Assembly: GCA_003331685.1 (NCBI GenBank)
Contig: QOPK01000003.1
Span: forward strand, 1 to 35,452
DNA length: 35,452 nucleotides
Direction: 5' to 3'
Source: Halieaceae bacterium
Lineage (GTDB): Bacteria > Pseudomonadota > Gammaproteobacteria > Pseudomonadales > Halieaceae
Positions 28,194 through 35,452 of this stretch are shown here, one piece after another. The notes beneath the pieces are model-generated. The model saw nothing but the letters and a program-made list of their open reading frames with translations. It made no database searches and was not told the DNA's origin. Every line of letters begins with the position of its first letter. Positions within the stretch are counted from its first letter, which is position 1. The translations under genes and the position numbers were made by a program.

Positions 28194-28961
28194 ATGCCTG
28201 AACAGTCTAATGCAGCGTGGCATCCCGGCAGGGGTCTGACGCTCTTCGGTCGAAAGCCCGCACTGGAGGCATTAGAAGACCCATCATTGGCCATACACTG
28301 CCTGCATCTGGCCATCAGCAATCGGCCCAGCGGCATTATCGCGCAAATCATCAGCGAAGCGGAGCGCCGCGGGATTACGATTCGCTATCACGATCGACAG
28401 GCGCTCTCGCGGATCTCCAAAAATGGCCGACAAGACCAGGGCGTTGCGCTGGACGTTGTGTGCCCCAACTTTATGTCGCTCGAGGCGTTCATTGATTTCC
28501 CGGAAAAGCCAAGAACCGTCTTGGCCCTAGATGGCGTGACCAACCCGCAGAACGTCGGGATGATCATTCGCTCGGCGGTCGCGGCTGGCGTGGACGGCGT
28601 GTTGTATCCCAAGCGCGGTATCGCCTCACTGGGACCGCTTGTCATAAAAGCCTCAGCAGGAAATGTCTTCCGGGCGCCTATTATCCGCTGCGACTCGACG
28701 GCAGCCGCGCTGACCACTCTCAAGGCCCATGGCTATCAGATTGCTCTTTTAGAGGCCACAGCGACAACGTCGCTGTTTGAGTTCAATGCCATGGGCAAAC
28801 TGGTCTGCGTGCTCGGGGGGGAAAGCGACGGTATTGGCCAGGAAGTCGAGGCTTTGGCTGACACCCGCCTCACTATCCCCATGGCGAACGGTGTGGAGTC
28901 ACTCAATGTTGCGGTCACCGCAGCGCTAGTATCCTTTCATCTTGGACAAACTCCAGACTGA
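28194..28961 (+). CDS. SpoU/TrmH-family RNA 2'-O-methyltransferase
   Basis: A 255-residue SPOUT enzyme. An N-terminal substrate-binding part (FGRKPALEALE ... DQGVALDV) precedes the knotted SAM-binding domain. The knot region has motif 1 TNPQNVGMIIRSA (Asn120 and Arg126), motif 2 VCVLGGESDGIGQE (about 204-217) and motif 3 IPMANGVESLNVAVTAAL (228-245). It methylates rRNA or tRNA ribose; RlmB-like 23S rRNA activity is plausible, but the exact site is not evident. GTG 28155 and ATGs 28167 and 28170 are also in frame, but ATG 28194 has GGGGTG ideally spaced and is chosen. Confidence 0.92.
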   Translation: MPEQSNAAWHPGRGLTLFGRKPALEALEDPSLAIHCLHLAISNRPSGIIAQIISEAERRGITIRYHDRQALSRISKNGRQDQGVALDVVCPNFMSLEAFIDFPEKPRTVLALDGVTNPQNVGMIIRSAVAAGVDGVLYPKRGIASLGPLVIKASAGNVFRAPIIRCDSTAAALTTLKAHGYQIALLEATATTSLFEFNAMGKLVCVLGGESDGIGQEVEALADTRLTIPMANGVESLNVAVTAALVSFHLGQTPD

Positions 28962-28982
28962 GGCCTAGCCTCGTCTGATGGC

Positions 28983-31166
28983 TCAATTGCCCCCCGGTGC
29001 CGATGCGTTGCCATTGGCCACCGCCAGCCAGGCCTGCTGTATCACGTAGGCGCGAATGGCGTCGGTGTCTTCCTTGGTGAGGTGCCCCGAAAAAGCGACC
29101 ATGCCCTGCTTCTCCAGTGCACCCTCGCGCACAACCTGATCCCACGCCTGCTCGTTCGCTGAGATCGCTGACCAGCGAAGGTCAGGAATGACGCCGCCGC
29201 TGACCGCAAACGCACCGTGACAAAAGTGGCAGTTCTCCGCGAATCGCTGCATACCCAGCTGATGCTGCTCCGGCTCGCCAAACATGGGGGACTTGGGTGT
29301 AGCCACCACCTGATCGGCCAGCGGCGCGGGCATCATCTCAGTACCGCCCAACTTAAAAGTAATGACACGTGCCGGCTCTTTGCCAGCCGCCTCTCCGTAG
29401 GTGAAGCCGGCAATCAAATTGGAGACGCTACCCCAGCCAGAAAGCACGCTGAGATATTGCTCTCCATCGATTTCGTAGGTCATGGGTGCCGCCGCTGCGT
29501 TACCTACCAACTGCTCGGACCAGAGACGCTCACCGGTCTCGGCGTCGTAGGCGACCAAATCGCCAAATTTGTTGCCCTGAAATACCAAACCGGCGTCCGT
29601 ACTCAGCACGCCACCGTTTAAGGGCAGCGCAAAGGGAACCGCCCAGCGCGGCTCAGCCTTGACCGGATCCCAGGCCAGCAGCGAGCCACCATCCATATCA
29701 GCCACGGCATCGAGCGTGCCCGCCGGATACTCAACGGGCCACCCCGCCGCAGCGTCATATCCAATATTCCACCAGGACTTACTGTCTTCTACGTTACGTG
29801 TTTTATCGTAGAAAAAGGGAATCTCGTTGACCGGGATATACACCAGCCCTGTGTCGGGGTTGAACGCCATCGGATGCCAGTTGTGCGCCCCTGTCGGGCC
29901 CGGTATGACAACAGTCAGCGCCATATCGACCGCATCCTGGATCAGAACAGGTCGACCGTTCTCATCAAACTCCCCGGTAGTCCAGTTCTGCTTCGTGAAG
30001 GGTGTCGCAGAAATCAGCTCACCATCGGCGGCGTCCAAGACATAGAAGAAACCGTTCTTGGGCGCCTGCATAACCACCCGCCGATCGGCACCGCCCTCAC
30101 CCAGCGGCAGGTCGGCCAGCATAATCTGCTGCGTCGCAGTGTAGTCCCAGCGGTCGCGTGGGGTTGTCTGATAGTGCCAGCGGTATTCACCGGTATCAGC
30201 ATCGACCGCGAGAATGGAAGAGAGGAACAGATTGTCGCCATCGCTATTCGGATCGCGGATATCGGGATTCCAGGGTGACCCATTACCCACGCCAATTAGG
30301 ATCTGATCATTGACCGTGTCATAAACAAGCGAATCCCATGCAGTACCGCCACCTCCGTCGGTCACCCAGGCGCCGTCGTCACCCCAGGTCTCGTTCGCCA
30401 ACTTGGCCAGAATGGCATCAGAAGCCGCCCCGTCGGGCTTCTTCTCGGGATTGGGCACGGTATAAAAACGCCAAACCAACTCACCGGTTGCAACGTCATA
30501 AGCCGTCACATAGCCCCGGACACCCAGCTCTCCCCCTGCATTACCAATGATCACCTTGTCTTTGAAAACACGCGGCGCTCCAGTGATGGTGTAAGGCTGG
30601 GTTTGATCCACGGTTACCTCACTCCAGATCACCTCGCCGGTCGCTGCATCCAACGCCTCAAGACGGCCGTCAAAGACACCAATGAAAACTTTTCCGTTAT
30701 GCACAGCCACGCCGCGGTTGACGACATCGCAGCACCCTTTGGCGGCGTCTTCGCCCGAGACCTCGGGGTCATAAACCCACAGCTCCTCGCCGGTCTTGGC
30801 GTCAAGTGCATACACCACCGACCACGCGCTGGACACATACATCACACCGTCAACAACAAGCGGGGTCGCCTCGGCACCACGCGGCTTGGCGGTTTCGTAA
30901 ACCCAGCCCACACCCAACTCGGGGAGCGTATCGCGGTTAATCTGTCCCAACGCCGAGTGACGCTGCTCGTCGTAGGTGCCACCGTAGGTCAGCCACATTT
31001 CGGGCTCTTCCGCCGCCGCGGTAATGCGATCCGTATCAACCTGCGCAACAGGTTTTGCTCCCGACACGGCCCCGGAGGGCGCTTTCGCGTCGTCAGAGTG
31101 TCCACCGCAGGCCCACAGCGTGGCGGCCAAAGCGAAGATGAAAGCGAAACGTGCGCTACCGAACAT
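28983..31166 (-). CDS. PQQ- and haem c-dependent alcohol dehydrogenase (quinohaemoprotein)
   Basis: The 727-residue protein has an N-terminal signal that may be lipoprotein type (LWAC, Cys20), followed by a beta-propeller with tryptophan-docking repeats. The adjacent cysteine pair Cys145-Cys146 is typical near PQQ, and the catalytic aspartate is Asp341 (RDRWDYTATQ). Residue 343 is Thr, not the Asp found in lanthanide enzymes, so Ca2+ is the likely metal. A C-terminal cytochrome c domain has CHFCH (646-650) and a probable haem ligand Met689. It oxidises alcohols or aldehydes in the periplasm and passes electrons to the respiratory chain. No pqq synthesis or cytochrome gene adjoins it. The ribosome site GAGGG is well placed. 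Confidence 0.93.
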   Translation of the reverse strand: MFGSARFAFIFALAATLWACGGHSDDAKAPSGAVSGAKPVAQVDTDRITAAAEEPEMWLTYGGTYDEQRHSALGQINRDTLPELGVGWVYETAKPRGAEATPLVVDGVMYVSSAWSVVYALDAKTGEELWVYDPEVSGEDAAKGCCDVVNRGVAVHNGKVFIGVFDGRLEALDAATGEVIWSEVTVDQTQPYTITGAPRVFKDKVIIGNAGGELGVRGYVTAYDVATGELVWRFYTVPNPEKKPDGAASDAILAKLANETWGDDGAWVTDGGGGTAWDSLVYDTVNDQILIGVGNGSPWNPDIRDPNSDGDNLFLSSILAVDADTGEYRWHYQTTPRDRWDYTATQQIMLADLPLGEGGADRRVVMQAPKNGFFYVLDAADGELISATPFTKQNWTTGEFDENGRPVLIQDAVDMALTVVIPGPTGAHNWHPMAFNPDTGLVYIPVNEIPFFYDKTRNVEDSKSWWNIGYDAAAGWPVEYPAGTLDAVADMDGGSLLAWDPVKAEPRWAVPFALPLNGGVLSTDAGLVFQGNKFGDLVAYDAETGERLWSEQLVGNAAAAPMTYEIDGEQYLSVLSGWGSVSNLIAGFTYGEAAGKEPARVITFKLGGTEMMPAPLADQVVATPKSPMFGEPEQHQLGMQRFAENCHFCHGAFAVSGGVIPDLRWSAISANEQAWDQVVREGALEKQGMVAFSGHLTKEDTDAIRAYVIQQAWLAVANGNASAPGGN

Positions 31167-31250
31167 GGCGTTCCCTCAAACTATTTTTATCGTGACATTG
31201 AGGCCTTAGTGTAGCCAAATCAAGGCTGTTTGGGGTGGATTGATCGCGCG

Positions 31251-31265
31251 CTGCGCCCCGCGCAG
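31251..31265. repeat. Short GC palindrome between the VWA and PQQ dehydrogenase genes
   Basis: CTGCGC-CCC-GCGCAG forms a perfect 6-base stem with a 3-base loop in the 184-base gap between these codirectional genes. No T-run follows in their direction of transcription, so a rho-independent terminator is not clear. It could still be a transcript end or operator. Confidence 0.35.
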
Positions 31266-31350
31266 AAAACCAAACGGCAGGGACTTCACAACGCGGTTTT
31301 TGTTGAGCTCAGGGGGGCTGTGACGGGGCCACGCCATGAGGGCCAGCAGG

Positions 31351-32526
31351 TTACTTGGACAAGAAAGACATCCCGTCTTCGAGGCCGCGCAACGTCAAAG
31401 GGTACATCTTGCCGTCCATGAGTTGCCGAGTAATGGCAATCGACTGGGTGTACTCCCATTCATCCTCGGGGACCGGGTTAATCCAGATGCACTTCTCATA
31501 GGTTTCTCTGAGCCTGCGCATCCACAGCTCACCCGACTCTTCATTCCAGTGCTCCACCGAGCCGCCGGGCTGCATGATTTCATAAGGCGACATCGAGGCA
31601 TCGCCCACAAAAACCACCTTATAGTCGTGGGCGTACTTGTGCATCAGATCCAGCGTGGCCGTGCGCTCATTAAAACGTCGAATATTATTTTTCCACACGC
31701 TCTCGTAGACAAAGTTGTGAAAGTAAAAGTACTCAAGGTGCTTGAACTCGGTTCTCGCCGCAGAGAACAACTCTTCGCAGACTTTGACGTGGGGATCCAT
31801 TGAGCCACCAACGTCTAGGAACAACAGTACTTTCACTGCATTGTGACGCTCGGGCACCATCTTGATGTCCAGCAGACCCGCGTTCCTCGCAGTGGACTTA
31901 ATGGTGTCGTCCAAGTCCAGCTCTTCGGTCGCGCCGGTGCGCGCGAATTTACGAAGCCGACGCATCGCAATTTTGATGTTGCGGGTACCCAATTCGACAC
32001 CGTCGTCAAGGTTCTTAAAGTCCCGACGATCCCACACCTTCACGGCACGTTTGTTTTTACTCTCACCGCCAACGCGAATACCTTCCGGGTGATACCCATC
32101 GTTACCAAAGGGTGAGGTGCCCTCGGTGCCGATCCATTTATTGCCACCCGAGTGGCGCTTTTTCTGTTCTTCCAGACGCTCCTTGAACTGCTCAATCAAT
32201 TCTTCGAGGCCACCCAGACTTTCTATCTTGGCCTTGTCTTCTTCAGAGAGCTGCTTCATGAACTCCGAGCGCAGCCAGTCGTCCGGAATCATCGCCTCAA
32301 TGACGTCGTCGAGGGCTTCGAGGTCTTGAAAATGCAGCCCAAAAGCGCGGTCAAAGCGGTCGTAATATTTTTCGTCCTTGACCAAAATTGCGCGGGATAG
32401 CGAATAAAAATCATCCATGTCACCAAAAGCAAGCCGCTGCTCCATCGCCTCTAGCAGATCGAGCAACTCCCGCGGTGTCACAGGCACCCCGGTGTCTTTC
32501 AGCACATGAAAGAAATTAACCAGCAC
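31351..32526 (-). CDS. VWA domain protein, CoxE-like, partner of MoxR ATPase
   Basis: The 391-residue protein has an N-terminal helical region, a charged low-complexity linker (about 90-165) and a C-terminal von Willebrand A domain. The metal-binding MIDAS reads D238-V-G-G-S242, so the middle serine of the usual DxSxS is glycine; a further aspartate appears in VGDASMSP. Such proteins work with MoxR AAA+ ATPases in cofactor or metal insertion. The start is GTG at 32526, 4 bases after the moxR-type stop, so the two form an operon. The client protein is unknown. Confidence 0.88.
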   Translation of the reverse strand: MLVNFFHVLKDTGVPVTPRELLDLLEAMEQRLAFGDMDDFYSLSRAILVKDEKYYDRFDRAFGLHFQDLEALDDVIEAMIPDDWLRSEFMKQLSEEDKAKIESLGGLEELIEQFKERLEEQKKRHSGGNKWIGTEGTSPFGNDGYHPEGIRVGGESKNKRAVKVWDRRDFKNLDDGVELGTRNIKIAMRRLRKFARTGATEELDLDDTIKSTARNAGLLDIKMVPERHNAVKVLLFLDVGGSMDPHVKVCEELFSAARTEFKHLEYFYFHNFVYESVWKNNIRRFNERTATLDLMHKYAHDYKVVFVGDASMSPYEIMQPGGSVEHWNEESGELWMRRLRETYEKCIWINPVPEDEWEYTQSIAITRQLMDGKMYPLTLRGLEDGMSFLSK

Positions 32527-32530
32527 TGAG

Positions 32531-33376
32531 CTAGCGGGCCTCGCGTCTATGCATAAATGCCAATCGCTCTAGTAATTGCACATCCTGCTCGTTTTTCAAC
32601 AGTGCCCCGTAGAGTGGCGGTATCGCTTTGGTCTGATCACGGTTTTTCAAAATCTCGTCGGGGATATCATCCGCCATCAGGAGCTTCAACCAGTCAATCA
32701 GCTCCGATGTCGAGGGCTTTTTCTTGAGCCCAGGTATCTCACGCAATTCGAAAAACACCTCCAGCGCTTCCTGCACCAAACTCTTTTTGATCGTCGGGTA
32801 ATGCACCGCAATAATTTCCTTCATCGTCTCCTTGTCGGGGAAATTGATGAAGTGGAAGAAGCAGCGACGCAGAAACGCGTCTGGCAACTCTTTCTCATTG
32901 TTCGAAGTGATAATGATGATCGGCCGGTGCTTTGCCTTGATCGTCTCACCGGTTTCGTAGACGAAGAACTCCATGCGGTCCAGCTCGACCAGCAGATCAT
33001 TGGGAAACTCGATGTCGGCCTTGTCGACCTCGTCGATCAGCAACACAACCTGTTCATCCGCGGTAAACGCTTCCCAGAGCTTACCGCGCTTGATGTACTG
33101 GCCAATATCCTCGACCTTGCCATCACCCAGCTGCGAGTCTCTCAACCGCGACACCGCGTCGTACTCGTACAAGCCCTGCTGTGCCTTAGTGGTGGATTTG
33201 ATGTGCCACTGGATCAGCTCTTTGCCAAGACCCGCAGCCACCTCCTCTGCCAGCATGGTTTTACCCGTGCCAGGCTCACCCTTAATCAGCAGGGGCCGCT
33301 GGAGCGCTACAGAGGCGTCAACCGCCATCCGCAGATCGTCTGTCGCGACGTACCGCTCAGTACCTTCAAACTTCAT
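32531..33376 (-). CDS. MoxR-family AAA+ ATPase
   Basis: The 281-residue protein has Walker A GEPGTGKT (33-40), Walker B VLLIDEVDKAD (111-121), sensor 1 region IIITSNNEKELPDAFLRR, and a C-terminal lid domain. MoxR ATPases act as chaperones with VWA proteins, here the gene just downstream. This pair without further partner genes is common in gammaproteobacteria. The ATG has only a weak ribosome site. Confidence 0.93.
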   Translation of the reverse strand: MKFEGTERYVATDDLRMAVDASVALQRPLLIKGEPGTGKTMLAEEVAAGLGKELIQWHIKSTTKAQQGLYEYDAVSRLRDSQLGDGKVEDIGQYIKRGKLWEAFTADEQVVLLIDEVDKADIEFPNDLLVELDRMEFFVYETGETIKAKHRPIIIITSNNEKELPDAFLRRCFFHFINFPDKETMKEIIAVHYPTIKKSLVQEALEVFFELREIPGLKKKPSTSELIDWLKLLMADDIPDEILKNRDQTKAIPPLYGALLKNEQDVQLLERLAFMHRREAR

Positions 33377-33442
33377 AATTCACCGCTCTTGTCCGAATTT
33401 ATGGGGCCCCGCAGACTAACCGAAGTCCGCCCGACAAGCCAC

Positions 33443-33784
33443 TCACGGGCTGGTCCGGCCCGCCCGTCTCCGCGCCCAAAAAAAGCCAGCGACTGCACCC
33501 AACAACGCACCGCCCAACAACCACAGCGCAGGGTTGAGCGCCGACTCAAAGCCCTCACCGAACAACGTATTGAACACTGCGACAATCAACGCGGGCGCCA
33601 TCGACTGGACCTCTGGGCCGGGAAACGCGGGAACCAATAAAACGCCCCCCATGAGCCCCAGCATCAGGCCACCAAAAGAAGTGAGCGGCGTGTCAAACCA
33701 AAGCTTGCGCATCAAGAGGATACCAATCAGCGCCACCACCCAGTAGATCAGCATGGCGGTCAGGTAAGACTGAACAGTCATCAT
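33443..33784 (-). CDS. Small integral membrane protein, unknown
   Basis: The 113-residue protein has about four hydrophobic segments (roughly 8-25, 37-55, 63-75, 85-105), with a conserved-looking loop FPGPEVQSMAPALIVAVFNTLFGEG and an arginine-rich C-terminus after the last helix. I do not recognise the family. Its ATG overlaps the ycgL stop as ATGA; the next codon is also ATG. It is the last gene of the recR-rnd-ycgL chain. Confidence 0.75.
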   Translation of the reverse strand: MMTVQSYLTAMLIYWVVALIGILLMRKLWFDTPLTSFGGLMLGLMGGVLLVPAFPGPEVQSMAPALIVAVFNTLFGEGFESALNPALWLLGGALLGAVAGFFWARRRAGRTSP

Positions 33785-34065
33785 GACGTGTGCTCCGAGG
33801 TATCAGAAGACAGTGATGATTGGGGCGGTAACTGCAAAAAGTAACCTTTGAGGGCAATCTCCTCCATCACTCGCGTCGCAGTTTGCGCGGCAAGAGGCTG
33901 CTCGGCTGTGAGCGTCAGCGTCAGCACTTTTTCAGCCGGCATAAAGATCTCCTCTAGACCATCAGGCCACTCATTGTGGGGCAGACCCTCAGGGAGAAAC
34001 AGAAACGTGTCCGGCCTCCGCGCGGTTTTAAAAACCGCCACCTCCATGGCAGCGGGTAACGTCAC
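33781..34065 (-). CDS. ycgL: YcgL family protein
   Basis: A protein of about 94 residues with the YcgL pattern: an N-terminal strand AVFKTARRPDTFLFLP, a middle PAEKVLTLTL and the C-terminal GYFLQLPPQ, which closely resembles the YYLQLPPP of E. coli. The function is unknown. The chosen start is GTG at 34065, overlapping the rnd stop as GTGA, with AGGAG upstream; the same GTGA arrangement occurs at the recR/rnd junction. The ATG at 34047, six codons later, also fits the family length but has no ribosome site. Confidence 0.85.
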   Translation of the reverse strand: MTLPAAMEVAVFKTARRPDTFLFLPEGLPHNEWPDGLEEIFMPAEKVLTLTLTAEQPLAAQTATRVMEEIALKGYFLQLPPQSSLSSDTSEHTS

Positions 34066-35168
34066 GAAGCGGCCCGCTCCTGCAGGCGCTGACGCAAAGG
34101 CGCCACCACGATATCTGCTCGCCAGCCAGACCAACTCTCAGGTGCGACCAAGGAGGGATTCATCTGTTCACGAACCAGGTGCTCAAGATCTGCTTTGGGC
34201 ATGAGTACCTCGGCCGGAATATCCAAGCTTTCAGCAATTTGCTTTAGGCGCTCAGAGAGCACAGACACCAATCTGCGTTGCTCGCTGGCCAGCGGCTTCA
34301 GGATTATGGCGGGCAATTGATCCGAGTCGGCATCTGCTGCGGCCACAATACGCGCCACCAGCTCATCCCCGGCTCGTCGCACGAGTCCCTGTGGCATGTC
34401 TTCTACCGCTGCCAGATCGCGGACTGACCGCGGCGCCGACCGCGCCACACCCATGACGATCTTGTCATTCAGTATCCAGCTACGGGGACGATCCCTGTGT
34501 CGCGCTTCACCCTCGCGCCAGTCAAGGACCTCGGCCAATACCCGTTGTTGTTCGGGCGGCAGACTATAGGCCGTTCTGAATTTGGCGATGGGCGGCTTGC
34601 CGCCGGGGCGCAACCGCGCGCCCTCTTCCAATATCCAGTCCAAGCGATCTCGCTCCATGGCTCGGTTTTGCAGTTGCACCCCCATGGGGTGAAGATAGCT
34701 CACGTCCTGCGCAGCATACTGCGCCTGCGCATTACTCAGCGGTCTCTGTAACCAATCGGATTGGGTTTCATCTTTCGGCAGCTCGATATCAAAAAAGTGT
34801 GCGACCAGCGCTCGATAGCTTTGCCCCGCACCCATCCCCAACAAGGCAGCTGCTCGCTGCGTATCGAACAGCGGTGAAGGCAATATGCCGAGCCAATGGA
34901 AAAACACCTCCAGATCTTCACTTGCGCTGTGAATCAACTTTGTCTGGGAAGGATCAGTCAGAAACGCCCGCAGCGCGCCGACATCATCAAGTTGCAGCGG
35001 ATCTATCAGATAGGGCTCATCACCCCAACACACCTGCAGCAAGGCGACCTGCGGAAAAAACGTATCACGACGGCGAAATTCGGTATCGATTGCCACCAGC
35101 GCGTGATGTCGATTGTCTGACAACAGTGAACCCAATGCTTCGCTGCTCTCGATCAGTGTCCAGCTCAC
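34062..35168 (-). CDS. rnd: Ribonuclease D
   Basis: RNase D is a 3'-5' exonuclease that trims tRNA precursors. The 368-residue protein has the DEDDy catalytic set: Asp28 and Glu30 (AIDTEF), Asp85 ([10 protein letters not shown]), Tyr151 and Asp155 (YAAQDVSYL), followed by HRDC-type helical domains ([19 protein letters not shown]). The start is GTG at 35168, overlapping the recR stop as GTGA. The length is normal for the family. Confidence 0.95.
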   Translation of the reverse strand: MSWTLIESSEALGSLLSDNRHHALVAIDTEFRRRDTFFPQVALLQVCWGDEPYLIDPLQLDDVGALRAFLTDPSQTKLIHSASEDLEVFFHWLGILPSPLFDTQRAAALLGMGAGQSYRALVAHFFDIELPKDETQSDWLQRPLSNAQAQYAAQDVSYLHPMGVQLQNRAMERDRLDWILEEGARLRPGGKPPIAKFRTAYSLPPEQQRVLAEVLDWREGEARHRDRPRSWILNDKIVMGVARSAPRSVRDLAAVEDMPQGLVRRAGDELVARIVAAADADSDQLPAIILKPLASEQRRLVSVLSERLKQIAESLDIPAEVLMPKADLEHLVREQMNPSLVAPESWSGWRADIVVAPLRQRLQERAAS

Positions 35169-35452
35169 TCGCGCACCACCGTTCTGCCGCTGAGCGCGTG
35201 TGCCAGCGTGTTAGCGTCGGTGTATTCCAACTCGCCGCCCAGCGGGACGCCGTGAGCAATGCGTGACACCGTGACGGTGGCGGCCCGCGCCCGCTCGCTG
35301 ATGTAATACGCCGTAGCTTCGCCCTCCACTGTGGGATTGGTGGCCAAAATCACCTCTTTGATCTCGCCATCGGCAAATCGCTGACACAGCGCCTCAAGGC
35401 CCAATTGCTCGGGTCCAATACCATCAATAGGCGACAGATGCCCCATCAGCAC
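35165..35452 (-). CDS. recR: Recombination protein RecR (partial, N-terminus beyond right edge)
   Basis: The last 95 codons or so of RecR are present. They hold most of the Toprim domain: [33 protein letters not shown], and the C-terminal [24 protein letters not shown]. RecR works with RecF/RecO to load RecA at gaps. The zinc finger and helix-hairpin-helix part lie outside the window, and no in-window codon should be taken as its start. Confidence 0.96.
   Translation of the reverse strand: MLMGHLSPIDGIGPEQLGLEALCQRFADGEIKEVILATNPTVEGEATAYYISERARAATVTVSRIAHGVPLGGELEYTDANTLAHALSGRTVVRE

Noticed and set aside
28169..28351. N-terminal extension of the glutaredoxin-like protein
   Set aside because: It is antisense to the start of the SpoU gene, and the thioredoxin fold begins at the ATG at 28168.
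32576..33640. 354-codon plus-strand open frame
   Set aside because: It is unusually long but mirrors the MoxR gene, whose ATPase motifs are complete, and it runs on through an unrelated gene boundary.

Overview
The window looks like a chromosomal stretch of a GC-rich marine-type gammaproteobacterium. The gene order closely follows the Pseudomonas block comEC, DUF2062, lolCDE, nqrM, apbE, nqrF-A, gap, mfd, csiV, lexA, topA. The PQQ alcohol dehydrogenase, Rieske oxygenase and Na+-pumping NQR would fit the OM60/NOR5 (Halieaceae) group, but that placement is inference from gene content and remembered synteny; no search was run. I see no insertion sequence, phage gene, CRISPR array, rRNA or tRNA. 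Most of the window is housekeeping sequence, and no stretch longer than about 225 bases lacks a gene.

Left part (1-5881): comEC (DNA uptake channel) runs off the left edge on the minus strand. A small DUF2062 membrane protein gene diverges from it. The lipoprotein-release operon lolC-lolD-lolE lies on the minus strand, and its last gene overlaps the end of the DUF2062 gene. Middle-left (5929-13055): a tight minus-strand operon nqrABCDEF-apbE-nqrM encodes the Na+-translocating NADH:quinone oxidoreductase plus its two maturation factors, the flavin transferase ApbE and the iron-delivery factor NqrM. Upstream of it is an unusually long GAPDH-like gene (13279-14763), divergent from mfd.

Centre (14949-25330): mfd (transcription-repair coupling) is translationally coupled to csiV. 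A convergent MscS-type channel follows, then lexA with two tandem SOS boxes. Beyond lexA lie two small genes of unknown function and topA, all on the minus strand. The sulA gene that accompanies lexA in Pseudomonas is missing.

Right-centre (25475-31166) is the most accessory-like part. It holds a small membrane-anchored unknown, a universal stress protein, an orphan Rieske oxygenase, a glutaredoxin-like protein divergent from a SpoU rRNA/tRNA methyltransferase, and a PQQ- and haem-containing alcohol dehydrogenase with a possible lipoprotein signal. Right end (31351-35452): a MoxR ATPase and its VWA partner are followed by an overlapping chain recR-rnd-ycgL-membrane protein, with recR cut by the right edge. 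Overlapping stop/start codons (ATGA, GTGA, TAATG, TAGTG) are common, so many of these genes are probably translationally coupled.
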